A DNA stretch of 64,000 nt, taken from assembly GCA_902789445.1 (NCBI GenBank), contig CADAOB010000006.1, positions 26,684 to 90,683 of the forward strand, in the 5' to 3' direction. Shown here in pieces: positions 14,527-22,843 of the stretch. The translations under genes were made by a program, and so were the position numbers. The stretch comes from an uncultured Bacteroidia bacterium. Lineage in GTDB: Bacteria; Bacteroidota; Bacteroidia; Bacteroidales; UBA932. The first letter of the stretch is position 1; every line of letters starts with the position of its first letter. Below the pieces are notes generated by a model that worked only from the letters and a program-made list of their open reading frames with translations, ran no database searches and was not told the origin of the DNA.

Positions 14527-16128
14527 ATGGACATCCTCGACGGAACACAATACCTGAATCTGGTGCGCGGCGGCGCTGCCCGCCTGGGTGCACACCGCAA
14601 AGCCATCAACGACCTGAATGTGTTTCCGATCCCCGACGGGGACACGGGCGACAATATGTATATGACGATGGAGGCCGGCTGCCGCGCCGCTGCGGGCGGC
14701 CTGGGCCAGACCGCCGCCGCCGTGTCGCAGGGCATGCTGACCGGCGCCCGCGGCAATTCGGGCGTCATTCTCTCCCGCATCTTTGCCGGCATCGCCCAGG
14801 GACTGGCCGCCCAGGCGGAAACCGACATCGCAGGCTTCAAAAAAGCGATGGCTTCGGGCGTCGAATCGGCCTACAAGGCGGTGTCCGAGCCCGTCGAGGG
14901 CACCATCCTGACCGTCTTGCGCGAAGGCGTGCAGGCCGCTGCCGGAAGCCGGAATTTCGACGAGTATTTCGACCGCATCCTCCCGGCGATGGACCGATCG
15001 CTCCAGCATACACCCGAACTGCTCGATGTGCTGAAGAAAGCCGGCGTGGTGGACAGCGGAGGCGCCGGCCTGCTTTATGTGATGGAGGGCATGCGCGCCG
15101 CCCTGCACGGGGAAAGCGAGGCTTTCGAGCCGGACAGCCAGTCCGCTGCGGGGGCCCGGCCCGTCGATCTGTCCGCTTTCACGGAAGACAGCGTCCTGGA
15201 ATTCGGCTACTGCACGGAATTCCTGCTCCGCCTGCAACGCAGCAAAGTTGACCTTGAAAACTTCGACGAGCGCGTCATCGCCGACTGGCTATCCGCCCAC
15301 GGCGACTCGCTGGTCTTCTTCCGCGACGGCTCGATCATCAAAGTCCATGTCCACACCAAACAGCCCGGAGAGATCCTGAACCATTGCCAGCAATACGGAG
15401 AGTTCCTGACCCTCAAGATCGAGAACATGACGCTCCAGCACCACGAAAACCACATGGACGAACGCTTCCATGTCGGCGGCAAGGCGCTTGGCGTGGTGGC
15501 GGTCGCCGCCGGCGCGAAAATCCGGCAGGCCTTCCGGGAAATGGGTGCCGACGAAGTCATCGAGGGCGGCCAGACGATGAATCCGCCCGTGCAGGCTTTC
15601 CTCGAAGCCTTCGAGCGCACCGGTGCCGAAAACATCCTGGTACTGCCCAACAACAGCAACATCATCCTGACAGCCCGGCAGGCCGCAGCGATGTACGGGA
15701 AAGCCCGCATCGAAGTCCTGCCGACACACAACCTGGGCGAAGGCTACTACGCCCTGGCCAGCCTCGACATGTCCGGGACGATCGACCAGATCATCCGGGA
15801 GCTGGGCGAAGCGCTCGAAGGGAGTGCGAGCGGGCTCGTTTCGCGGGCCATCCGAGAAAGCGGTGCCGCCCATACGGGCGATTACCTCGGCCTGAGCGGC
15901 AAGGACATCCTCTGCGGCGATGCCGACCGCGGAAAAGCGCTGCTGGAACTGGCCGGAAAGCTGCATGCCGGAAACTACGACCTCGCCCTGCTCCTGTCGG
16001 GAGCCGACGTCCCCGCCGAAGAAGCAGCCGCAGCGACGGAAACGCTTGCAGCCGCATTCCCGCGCACGGAAATCACCCTGGTCGAAGGCGGCCAGCCTGT
16101 CTATGATTATATCCTTCTGCTATGCTGA
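14527..16128 (+). CDS. fakA: Fatty acid kinase ATP-binding subunit (FakA/DhaL-DAK2 family)
   Basis: Phosphorylates fatty acids bound to FakB, giving acyl-phosphate. The N-terminal DhaL domain (about residues 1-200) shows N-V-F-P-I-P-D-G-D-T-G-D-N-M, the metal and ATP aspartates, and G-A-R-G-N-S-G-V-I-L-S. A central domain follows, and a C-terminal region of the DAK1/DegV-related type has P-N-N-S-N-I-I-L-T-A. The 533-residue length fits FakA. It starts directly at the end of the MMPL gene and its stop overlaps fakB by seven bases. FakA is best known from Firmicutes, so substrate specificity in this lineage is inferred from the adjacent FakB, PlsX and ACP. Confidence 0.85.
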   Translation: MDILDGTQYLNLVRGGAARLGAHRKAINDLNVFPIPDGDTGDNMYMTMEAGCRAAAGGLGQTAAAVSQGMLTGARGNSGVILSRIFAGIAQGLAAQAETDIAGFKKAMASGVESAYKAVSEPVEGTILTVLREGVQAAAGSRNFDEYFDRILPAMDRSLQHTPELLDVLKKAGVVDSGGAGLLYVMEGMRAALHGESEAFEPDSQSAAGARPVDLSAFTEDSVLEFGYCTEFLLRLQRSKVDLENFDERVIADWLSAHGDSLVFFRDGSIIKVHVHTKQPGEILNHCQQYGEFLTLKIENMTLQHHENHMDERFHVGGKALGVVAVAAGAKIRQAFREMGADEVIEGGQTMNPPVQAFLEAFERTGAENILVLPNNSNIILTARQAAAMYGKARIEVLPTHNLGEGYYALASLDMSGTIDQIIRELGEALEGSASGLVSRAIRESGAAHTGDYLGLSGKDILCGDADRGKALLELAGKLHAGNYDLALLLSGADVPAEEAAAATETLAAAFPRTEITLVEGGQPVYDYILLLC

Positions 16129-16991
16129 CACTCTATACTGACACCGACACCGACATCACGCCCGCCGTCGCGGCGGAATATGGCTACAAGCTCATCAGCA
16201 TGCCGTACAGCGTGGATGCGAAAACCGTCTATCCGTATGTGGATTTCGAGCAGTTCGACGCCCGCAGCTTCTACGACCTGCTGCGCAGCGGGGTCCTGCC
16301 CACCACCAGCGCCATTTCGAAAGAACGCTATATCGAATACTTCGAGCCCGAACTGGCCGCCGGAAACGACATCCTCTATGTCCACTTCTCCCGGGCCATG
16401 ACCATCACCTTCGATGCGATGGACCAGGCCGTGGCCGAACTCCGGGCCAGATACCCGCAGCGCCGCTTCGAGGAGATCGACACCAAGGGCATCACCACCA
16501 TCAGCTACGCCGTGGTCCGCGCCGTCGGCGACCTGTTCAAAGCCGGCAAATCGCTCGACGAAGTCCTCGAATGGGCCAAGACCGAGGTGGACCACTACGC
16601 GATGTATTTCTACGCCGACGACCTGAAATTCTTCCGGCGCAGCGGCCGCGTCAGCGGCCTGGCCGCCACGATGGGCACGCTCATCGGCATCCGGCCGATC
16701 ATCTACATGTCCGCCGAGGGCAAGATGGTCTCCTGCGGCAAGGAAAAAGGCCGCCTCAAGGCGATGGAGCACCTCATCGGCAAAGTGGCCGAACTGGGCG
16801 ACGACATCAAGGGACACCGCTTCTATGTGGGCCACACCGACGCCCCGGAACTGGCGAAGGATCTCGGCCAGGCGCTGAAGGCGCGTTTCGGCGAGGACCT
16901 CGACATCGAATATGTGGTCTGCAACCCGACGGCCGGCAGCCATGCCGGTCCCAACGGGGTGGCCGTCTGCTTCCACGCAAAACATCGTTGA
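16122..16991 (+). CDS. fakB: DegV-family fatty-acid-binding protein (FakB)
   Basis: A 289-residue DegV-fold protein expected to hold a fatty acid in a hydrophobic tunnel and present it to FakA. Visible signatures are L-P-T-T-S-A-I-S (usually P-T-T-S-Q-P-S), the central D-L-K-F-F-R-R-S-G-R-V-S and, near the end, H-A-G-P-N-G. The changes in the first and last motifs from the commonest DegV forms may alter lipid preference. It overlaps fakA by seven bases and is followed one base later by the GNAT-like gene, so translation is probably coupled. Confidence 0.85.
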   Translation: MLTLYTDTDTDITPAVAAEYGYKLISMPYSVDAKTVYPYVDFEQFDARSFYDLLRSGVLPTTSAISKERYIEYFEPELAAGNDILYVHFSRAMTITFDAMDQAVAELRARYPQRRFEEIDTKGITTISYAVVRAVGDLFKAGKSLDEVLEWAKTEVDHYAMYFYADDLKFFRRSGRVSGLAATMGTLIGIRPIIYMSAEGKMVSCGKEKGRLKAMEHLIGKVAELGDDIKGHRFYVGHTDAPELAKDLGQALKARFGEDLDIEYVVCNPTAGSHAGPNGVAVCFHAKHR

Positions 16992-16992
16992 C

Positions 16993-18120
16993 ATGATTAC
17001 GGTCCGGGAAGTCAAGACGCGGCGCGAGCAGCGGGAATTCCTGCAATTCCCGCTCCGCCTCTACAAAGGCAATCCGTACTTCGTTCCCCCGCTCTACAGC
17101 GACGAGAAGAAGATGTTCCGGCCCGGCTATGTCTATAACGACTGCTGTGACTGGATCTGCCTGAACGCCTACCGGGACGGGAAGATGGCCGGGCGCATCC
17201 AGGGCATCATCCAGAAGGCCGCCAATGCCAAGAACCAGGAACGGCGCGCCCGCTTTACCCGTTTCGACACCATCGACGACCCCGCCGTATCGAAAGCCCT
17301 GTTCGAAGCCCTGGAGAAATGGGCCCTGCGCCAGGGGATGGACACCCTCTGCGGCCCGCTGAGTTTCTCCGACCTGGAACGCGAAGGCCTGCTGGTCGAA
17401 GGCTTCGACCAGCCCCAGACGTTCGAGGAACAGTACAATGCGGAATACTACCAGCACCACATCGAGCAGCTGGGCTTCGTCAAGGAAACAGACTGGACGG
17501 AATCCCGGATCTACGCGCCCGACCCGACGGAAGACGAAGAAGACCTGGACAAGCTCACCGAGTTCATCTTCCGACGCTACAAGCTTCATTTCGGTCCTTC
17601 CCGGAATACCCGTGACTTCCTGCGCCGCTATACCGACGGCATTTTCGAGCTGATCGACAAATCGTATGACGGCCTCTACGGCACCGTCCCCTTCACCGAA
17701 GGGATGAAAAAACTGATGATCGACAATTTCCGCCTGGTCATCAGCCCGAAATACACGGCCGTCATCCTCGACGAAAACGAGAAGATGGTCTGCTTCGGCT
17801 TCGCCATCCCGAGCCTGGCTTCCGCCCTGGTGGGGACGAGCGGCCGTTTCACGCCGAAAGTCCTGTGGCGTCTGCTGCGCAACATCCGCCACCCAAAGGT
17901 CATCGACCTGTGCCTTATCGGCGTCGATCCCGCGTGGCTCAACCGCGGGGTTTCGGTCGCCTTCTCGTCGGCCATCCTGCACATGCTGCGCGACACCGAC
18001 GTGGAATACGCCGAAACCAACCTCAACCTCGAAGACAACTACGCCATCCAGAACCAGTGGCGCCGCTTCAAGGCCGTCCAGGCCAAGCGCCGCCGCGCCT
18101 ATGTGAAGAAACTGTCATGA
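16993..18120 (+). CDS. GNAT-superfamily-like acyltransferase of unknown substrate
   Basis: A 375-residue protein of a large Bacteroidota family. It opens with F-L-Q-F-P-L-R-L-Y-K-G-N-P-Y-F-V-P-P and contains a duplicated GNAT-like layout with C-G-P-L-S-F-S-D-L-E-R-E-G-L-L in the middle and A-E-T-N-L-N-L-E-D-N-Y near the C-terminus. The start at 16993 is one base after fakB; upstream in-frame codons lie inside fakB and are rejected. Its stop overlaps the plsX ATG (ATGA). Being between fakB and plsX suggests it uses an acyl-CoA-, acyl-ACP- or acyl-phosphate-type donor, but no chemistry can be assigned. Confidence 0.65.
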   Translation: MITVREVKTRREQREFLQFPLRLYKGNPYFVPPLYSDEKKMFRPGYVYNDCCDWICLNAYRDGKMAGRIQGIIQKAANAKNQERRARFTRFDTIDDPAVSKALFEALEKWALRQGMDTLCGPLSFSDLEREGLLVEGFDQPQTFEEQYNAEYYQHHIEQLGFVKETDWTESRIYAPDPTEDEEDLDKLTEFIFRRYKLHFGPSRNTRDFLRRYTDGIFELIDKSYDGLYGTVPFTEGMKKLMIDNFRLVISPKYTAVILDENEKMVCFGFAIPSLASALVGTSGRFTPKVLWRLLRNIRHPKVIDLCLIGVDPAWLNRGVSVAFSSAILHMLRDTDVEYAETNLNLEDNYAIQNQWRRFKAVQAKRRRAYVKKLS

Positions 18121-19136
18121 TCAAGATCCTCATCGACTGCTTCGGCGGCGACCATTCCCCGCAAGCCCCCGTCGCCGGGGCCCTGGCCGCGCTGGCCAGG
18201 AATCCGGAACTGCATCTCATCCTGACGGGCGACGAAGCCCTTCTGAAGCAGGAACTCGCCGGAAAAAGCTACGATGTCGCCCGCCTGGAAATCGTCCACG
18301 CCCCTGAAGTCATCGGCTGCGATGAGAAACCGACCGACGTGATCCGGCTCAAGCGGAACAGTTCGATGATGAAGGCCATCATCCTGCTGCGCGACCGCGA
18401 CGACATCGCCGCGATGGTCTCCACGGGCTCGACCGGCGCCCTGGTGACCGGTGCCCTGGTCCGGCTGGGCCGCATTCCGGGCGTCATCCGCCCGGCCTTC
18501 TGCCCGCTCCTTCCGACCATGAACGGCGGCATCGTGGGCATCTGCGACAGCGGCGCCAATCCGGAAGTGACGGCCGCCCACCTGCGGCAGTTCGCCATCA
18601 TGGCCAGCCTTTACCTGGAAAACGTCTATGACATTCCCCGTCCCCGGACAGCGCTGCTCAATGTAGGGAAGGAAGCGGAAAAGGGCGACGACATCCGGCG
18701 CGAAGCCTACAGGCTGCTGCAGGAGACCCCCTCCGTCAACTTCACCGGCAATATGGAAAGCCGCGACCTGCTCTCAGGCGCCTACGACCTGGTGGTGGCC
18801 GACGGCTTCTCCGGCAATGTCCTGGTCAAAACCACGGAAGGAACGGCCATCGAACTGCTCAAAAAACTCAAGAAAGACATCTATTCCCGCACCCGCTACA
18901 AGCTGGGCGCCCTCCTGATGAAGAAGATGTTCCAGGAGGAAAAAGAATTCATGAACTACCAGAACTACGGCGGCAGCGTGCTGCTGGGCACGGCGAAGGT
19001 CGTGGTAAAGGGGCACGGCAGCAGCAAGGCCGTGGCCGTGGAAAAATGCATCGAACAGGCCTACCGGATGGAAACCAGCCGCCTGTCAGCCAAGATCGAG
19101 GCCGAAATCGCCAAATACGAACACTACGAAGAATAA
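18117..19136 (+). CDS. plsX: Phosphate acyltransferase PlsX
   Basis: Interconverts acyl-ACP and acyl-phosphate at the start of phospholipid synthesis. The 339-residue sequence has the family pattern: D-C-F-G-G-D-H-S-P near the start, V-S-T-G-S-T-G-A-L-V-T-G-A, then D-S-G-A-N, N-V-G-K-E-A-E-K-G and V-V-A-D-G-F-S-G-N-V-L-V-K. The ATG at 18117 overlaps the GNAT stop; the longer frame is antisense-like sequence inside that gene. PlsX usually sits with rpmF and fabH; here it is linked to fakA/fakB and an acyl carrier protein, which gives a complete route from free fatty acid to acyl-ACP. Confidence 0.93.
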   Translation: MIKILIDCFGGDHSPQAPVAGALAALARNPELHLILTGDEALLKQELAGKSYDVARLEIVHAPEVIGCDEKPTDVIRLKRNSSMMKAIILLRDRDDIAAMVSTGSTGALVTGALVRLGRIPGVIRPAFCPLLPTMNGGIVGICDSGANPEVTAAHLRQFAIMASLYLENVYDIPRPRTALLNVGKEAEKGDDIRREAYRLLQETPSVNFTGNMESRDLLSGAYDLVVADGFSGNVLVKTTEGTAIELLKKLKKDIYSRTRYKLGALLMKKMFQEEKEFMNYQNYGGSVLLGTAKVVVKGHGSSKAVAVEKCIEQAYRMETSRLSAKIEAEIAKYEHYEE

Positions 19137-19172
19137 CGTCATACCCGGCGTCGACCGGGTATCTGAAAAATT

Positions 19173-19406
19173 ATGTTTGAAAAAGTACAGGCCATCCTGG
19201 CCAAGCAGCTCCGGAAAGATCCGGCCATCATCACCCCGCAATCCCAGATCAAGAAAGACCTGGGCGCCGATTCCATCGACATCCTCCAGCTCCTGATGCG
19301 GATCGAGGACCAGTACGGCATCGTCATCCCCGACGAGGAACTGGCTACGTTCAACACCGTCGGCGACGTGGTCGCCTTCCTGGAAAAGCAGGAAGAAAAA
19401 GCTTAG
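19173..19406 (+). CDS. acpP: Acyl carrier protein
   Basis: A 77-residue ACP. The phosphopantetheine serine is S34 in G-A-D-S-I-D-I-L-Q-L, with Ile in place of the usual Leu after the serine. The acidic helix II that binds partner enzymes follows. The gene lies 36 bases after plsX on the same strand. The main fatty-acid-synthesis ACP normally sits by fabF, so this is probably a dedicated second ACP for the fak/plsX route; that is inference from location and the D-S-I variant. Confidence 0.85.
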   Translation: MFEKVQAILAKQLRKDPAIITPQSQIKKDLGADSIDILQLLMRIEDQYGIVIPDEELATFNTVGDVVAFLEKQEEKA

Positions 19407-19412
19407 TTTCTT

Positions 19413-19934
19413 CTAGTACTTGAAAAGGTACTCCGTCGAGATGCCGCCGAATTCTTCGAGGATCATCCGGACGGGGAGGCCTCCTTTGGCGTATTCCATC
19501 ATAATCCTGGAATAGCCGCGGGCGGCGGCCTTGCGGGCCTTCATCGAGACGGTCTTGATGCCGTTTTTCTCGGAGACAGACAGCTCGGCATCATTGTCCT
19601 TGGCGGCCTGCTCATATTTGCCGGTAATGCAGTTGAGCAGCGTATTGCGAAGCGTGCGGAAACGTGCGTTCTTGTCGGTGTCAATGGAGATCTGCTGACC
19701 CTGCGTGTTGGAGCGCAGCATCGGGCCGGAAATGACCAGATACTCCCCGGCGGGATCGGTGTAGGTCATCGTGAGCTGGTCGGGAGCCTTGAACGAGACA
19801 ACGCCGGCCGAACGGATTACTTTGCCGGAGGCCTGGATCGTGCGGGCCTGCGTAAATGAACATTCCAGCGGTTCCTGGGCGCCACAGAGAACGGCGCAGA
19901 AAGCGAAGAGTAACAGAAAGAAATTTTTTTTCAT
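19413..19934 (-). CDS. LolA-like outer-membrane lipoprotein carrier protein
   Basis: A 173-residue exported protein with a signal peptide (residues 1-18, F-F-L-L-L-F-A-F-C-A-V-L-C-G-A). The mature part fits the LolA half-barrel: F-T-Q-A-R-T-I near the start, G-V-V-S-F-K-A-P-D-Q-L-T-M-T-Y and Y-L-V-I-S-G-P-M. Such proteins carry lipoproteins, or other lipids in specialised versions, across the periplasm. The start at 19934 is chosen for the signal peptide and the upstream -7 box; a longer frame to 20783 is antisense to the AraC gene. It converges on acpP with a six-base gap. Location near the MMPL exporter suggests a specialised LolA. Confidence 0.8.
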   Translation of the reverse strand: MKKNFFLLLFAFCAVLCGAQEPLECSFTQARTIQASGKVIRSAGVVSFKAPDQLTMTYTDPAGEYLVISGPMLRSNTQGQQISIDTDKNARFRTLRNTLLNCITGKYEQAAKDNDAELSVSEKNGIKTVSMKARKAAARGYSRIMMEYAKGGLPVRMILEEFGGISTEYLFKY

Positions 19935-19952
19935 GGCCAAAGCAAAAAATGC

Positions 19953-19984
19953 TTGCAAATATAGGATAATTATTCCTACTTTTG
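19953..19984 (+). promoter_or_regulatory. Promoter of the AraC-family gene
   Basis: TTG (19953-19955), 21 bases, TACTTTTG (19977-19984); ATG at 20001. Confidence 0.6.
19956..19963 (-). promoter_or_regulatory. -7 box of the LolA-like gene
   Basis: Minus-strand TATATTTG, 21 bases before the ATG. It faces the AraC promoter and overlaps its -33 region. Confidence 0.45.
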
Positions 19985-20000
19985 TAACAAAGATTGAAAA

Positions 20001-20825
20001 ATGACAAAAATCGAGCCGTACTGGAATCCCTCGAAAGATATGAAGGATTTCCGCTTTTCCATCCGCAAGGAGTCGCGAGAAGGCTTTTTTGATGTATCCG
20101 AAGTACCGGAGGTCGTCTTGCCTTTCTTCGCTTTTACCTATGTACTCGAAGGGGAAATCCTGGTGGAAGTCGAAGGTGAGCCCTATCTTTGCCAGGCGGG
20201 TCAGGTGCTGATGATCCCGCGCAACCTGCCCTTCCGCGTGCTCTATTTCAAAGGAAACATCAGCTACGAATGCGGGTTCTCCCTCCACGCCCTCAAAGAC
20301 GTCTCGTACAAATGCCTGCACGACCCGCATCCGCTCAAACAGGCCTTCTGGTTCGACGATGCCGTGTTCACGGCGTCTTTGCTGGAACTGATGCTTAACG
20401 CCTGGAAACGAAAGGATCACATCTTGACCCAAACCGCGCTCGACTTGTTCCTCTGCCGCCTCAAGCTGCAGGAAGGCCATCCCGCCAACAGCACGGTCAG
20501 CAGTTTCCTCGAGAAAGTTTTCGACCGCAGCCGCAAGCCGGGCAAGGTATCGGATTACGCCGACGAACTGTGCATCACGCCCAACTACCTGAACCGGCTC
20601 GTACGCACCCAGACCGGCCACTCGGCCATGGACTGGATCGAGATCTCCCGCCTGAACCTGGCCAAGTCGCTGCTCAAGCAGGGCAGTCTGCAGATTTCCG
20701 AGATCGCCGCAGCCGTGGGCATCGACGACCAGTCCTATTTTACGCGCTTTTTCAAGAAAAACGAAGGCTACACACCCTCTCAATACCGGGACATGGTGTT
20801 AGCCGAAAAAACCGATAAGTCCTAA
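20001..20825 (+). CDS. AraC-family transcriptional regulator with cupin-like N-terminus
   Basis: A 274-residue regulator. The first half is a cupin-type sensor (V-L-E-G-E-I-L-V-E-V-E-G-E-P-Y, then Q-A-G-Q-V-L-M-I-P-R-N-L-P-F). The last 100 residues are the AraC double helix-turn-helix: Y-A-D-E-L-C-I-T-P-N-Y-L-N-R-L-V, then I-S-E-I-A-A-A-V-G-I-D-D-Q-S-Y-F-T-R-F-F-K-K and G-Y-T-P-S-Q-Y-R. It is divergent from the LolA-like gene and shares its promoter region, so it may control that gene. The effector is unknown. Confidence 0.85.
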   Translation: MTKIEPYWNPSKDMKDFRFSIRKESREGFFDVSEVPEVVLPFFAFTYVLEGEILVEVEGEPYLCQAGQVLMIPRNLPFRVLYFKGNISYECGFSLHALKDVSYKCLHDPHPLKQAFWFDDAVFTASLLELMLNAWKRKDHILTQTALDLFLCRLKLQEGHPANSTVSSFLEKVFDRSRKPGKVSDYADELCITPNYLNRLVRTQTGHSAMDWIEISRLNLAKSLLKQGSLQISEIAAAVGIDDQSYFTRFFKKNEGYTPSQYRDMVLAEKTDKS

Positions 20826-20840
20826 ATAGTCTGGACCGGA

Positions 20841-21587
20841 CTAGGATCCGAAGATAAACTCGGCGCAGAAGGACGAACGGTCTTCCACGCGCCCCTCCAC
20901 CACCCAGCCGCCTTCGACCGGGGCCCGGAAGATGGCCACGGATTCCCCCGGCCGTATTTCTTTGTTGAAATTGATCCGAAGGCTGCGCACGCGCCGGGTC
21001 GAGACAGTCTCATAGTCGAGGCAGTCCATCGCCCAGACCACATAGCGCGCGTTGTTGGCGTGACCGACAAAATCCACGTCCGAGTAGGAAACACGGTGCT
21101 CGGCGACTTCTTCCAGCCCTTCCTGGGGCATTACGATCTTGTCGCAGGGCACATCGATGGCGCTTTCGGGGTAGCGCGTATCCATGGGCAGTTTCTCCTC
21201 CAGGTGCTCACGGCGCAGCAGGCGGCGGGCCGCCACGTCGAAGACCAGCCAGGAGGAAGTGGCCAGCACAATCGGCGTGCCGACAGCATCCAGCATCCGG
21301 AAATCACGCACATAGAACGGTCCCTCGAAACCCTTGTGCCAGGTCTGGAGTTCCACGACGTCTTTCCAGCGCGGCAGCGAGCGGAATTCGATGTGCATCC
21401 GCGACAGGACCCAGGCCATTCCATAGCGCTGGAGGTCGTCGAAACCGAAACCGAGGGAATCGGCCGAGACATTGGCCAGTTCCTGTGCCAGGTCCATGAA
21501 GGACCCGGGCTTGAGATAATGCGCCACATCGGTGTCGTAGCAGGCGACCGGAAAGCGGCTGACGGTTTTCTTCTGGGGTTCGGTCAT
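20841..21587 (-). CDS. Acyl-ACP thioesterase
   Basis: Releases free fatty acid from acyl-ACP. The 248-residue protein has two hot-dog folds of the FatA/acyl-ACP thioesterase family. The N-terminal half includes the helix L-A-N-V-S-A-D-S-L-G-F-G-F and W-V-L-S-R-M-H-I-E. The C-terminal half has V-S-Y-S-D-V-D-F-V-G-H-A-N-N-A-R-Y-V-V-W, with the Asp, Asn and His positions expected at the active site. It lies ten bases beyond the following hypothetical gene on the same strand, so the two are probably co-transcribed. Its proximity to fakAB and acpP is suggestive of acyl-chain recycling. Confidence 0.85.
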   Translation of the reverse strand: MTEPQKKTVSRFPVACYDTDVAHYLKPGSFMDLAQELANVSADSLGFGFDDLQRYGMAWVLSRMHIEFRSLPRWKDVVELQTWHKGFEGPFYVRDFRMLDAVGTPIVLATSSWLVFDVAARRLLRREHLEEKLPMDTRYPESAIDVPCDKIVMPQEGLEEVAEHRVSYSDVDFVGHANNARYVVWAMDCLDYETVSTRRVRSLRINFNKEIRPGESVAIFRAPVEGGWVVEGRVEDRSSFCAEFIFGS

Positions 21588-21596
21588 GGCAAGGAA

Positions 21597-22022
21597 CTAT
21601 TTGAGCGAGGCGTCGAGACTGAGGGAGGAACCGTAGAAGGTCAGGCTGTTGACCTGCAGGCGTGCGAAAAGCGCCTTGAGCTGCGGCACGGCGTCGAGGT
21701 TCAGCACAATGCGGCCGCCGGAGAAACTTTCGACCAGGCCGGCCGGCAGCTTTTCGAGCAGTTTCTGGGAAGCCATGTCCAGCGCGAAATTGCCGGCACG
21801 CCCGGCATCGAGCTGCAGCACCGCGCGGGGCAGGGCCAGTTCCACGACGGTCACGTCGGCCGAAACCTTGTGCGTAAGCGGCTTGCTGATGATCGGGATG
21901 GGAATCGAGGCTTCATAAGACAAGGTCAGCGTGTCCGCATCCTTGTACTGGAGGCCGATCTGCTGGCCGCTTTTCTCGCGGACCAGGCGGGTGATTTCTT
22001 CGTATGAGGCGGAAAGGATCAT
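21597..22022 (-). CDS. Hypothetical protein upstream of the thioesterase
   Basis: A 141-residue protein with no signal peptide and no recognised domain. It begins I-T-R-L-V-R-E-K-S-G-Q-Q-I-G-L-Q and has several alternating beta-type stretches (K-V-S-A-D-V-T-V-V-E-L-A-L-P, G-R-I-V-L-N-L-D-A-V-P). The pattern of a bilayer-like beta sheet could fit a lipid-binding fold, but this is a guess. It precedes the acyl-ACP thioesterase by nine bases and is divergent from the DUF3108 gene. Confidence 0.55.
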   Translation of the reverse strand: MILSASYEEITRLVREKSGQQIGLQYKDADTLTLSYEASIPIPIISKPLTHKVSADVTVVELALPRAVLQLDAGRAGNFALDMASQKLLEKLPAGLVESFSGGRIVLNLDAVPQLKALFARLQVNSLTFYGSSLSLDASLK

Positions 22023-22065
22023 GGCGTCAGATGAAAATTTTTCCCAAAAATAACGAATGTTTCAC

Positions 22066-22073
22066 TATTTTTG
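22066..22073 (+). promoter_or_regulatory. -7 box of the DUF3108 gene
   Basis: TATTTTTG, 33 bases before the ATG at 22107; no clear -33 TTG. Confidence 0.4.
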
Positions 22074-22106
22074 TAGAGATAGCTTCCAAAATAACCGCTT
22101 TTACCC

Positions 22107-22823
22107 ATGAAACGCCTCTTACTGACCATACTTTCACTGTATTCCCTTGCGCTGTTCCTGCCTGCCACCGCCCAGACGCAAGCCTTTCTTTCCGGCAACG
22201 AGCAGCTGGACTACAGCATCCGGCACAATGTATTCCCGGGCAATGTGGGCCGGATGTCTTTCGCCGGCAAAGACGGCGGCGGAGACTATTCCGTTGAAGC
22301 GACGCTGCACGCATCGATTGCCGGGGTCTATACCCTCGACTGCGTCTATGGCACGACCTTCCGGAAAGATGAGGCCCTGACGCCGCTCCGGGCCAGCCGC
22401 GACTACAAGGAGAAGAAATACTGGGCGAAGGCCTTCTACGACTGGTCGGCGCCCGGCAAGGTCCACATGGACGTCACAAAAAGCACCCGCCCGCCCCGCG
22501 ACGAGGTTCTGGCCTGGTCCGGGACTGTCCGGGACCTGATCGGCATAATCTGGTGGCTGCGCTCGCTCGACTACAGCGGCGGTGCGCCGGCAGTCGGCAG
22601 CCAGGCGCTGCTGCTCGATCACGACGCGCTCCCGGTCCGGATCGCGTCGGTCCGCAAGGGCACGGCCAAATACAAGAGCCAGGTCGTCCAGACCCTCGAT
22701 GTCTCGCTCGCCCAGGGCGACAAGGATGCGCTGCAGCTGACGCTCATCGACGATGCACGCCGCACCCCGCTGCGGTTCTCCATCACGCTCTCTTTCGGAA
22801 CCATCAAAGGCACACTGAAATAA
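22107..22823 (+). CDS. DUF3108-like exported protein
   Basis: A 238-residue protein with a signal peptide (L-L-L-T-I-L-S-L-Y-S-L-A-L-F-L-P-A-T-A-Q). The mature part fits the DUF3108 pattern: L-D-Y-S-I-R-H-N-V-F-P-G-N-V-G, later a basic R-D-Y-K-E-K-K-Y and D-L-I-G-I-I-W-W-L-R-S-L-D-Y. Function is unknown; members are periplasmic or outer-membrane-facing beta proteins. It converges on ccsA, with an exact 13-base tandem duplication in the junction (22818-22843). Confidence 0.7.
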   Translation: MKRLLLTILSLYSLALFLPATAQTQAFLSGNEQLDYSIRHNVFPGNVGRMSFAGKDGGGDYSVEATLHASIAGVYTLDCVYGTTFRKDEALTPLRASRDYKEKKYWAKAFYDWSAPGKVHMDVTKSTRPPRDEVLAWSGTVRDLIGIIWWLRSLDYSGGAPAVGSQALLLDHDALPVRIASVRKGTAKYKSQVVQTLDVSLAQGDKDALQLTLIDDARRTPLRFSITLSFGTIKGTLK

Positions 22824-22843
22824 AGGCGCTAAATAAAGGCGCT
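22818..22843. repeat. Exact tandem 13-base duplication at a convergent junction
   Basis: The unit AAATAAAGGCGCT occurs twice in a row. The first copy contains the TAA stop of the DUF3108 gene; the second reaches the stop codon of ccsA on the other strand. Confidence 0.7.
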
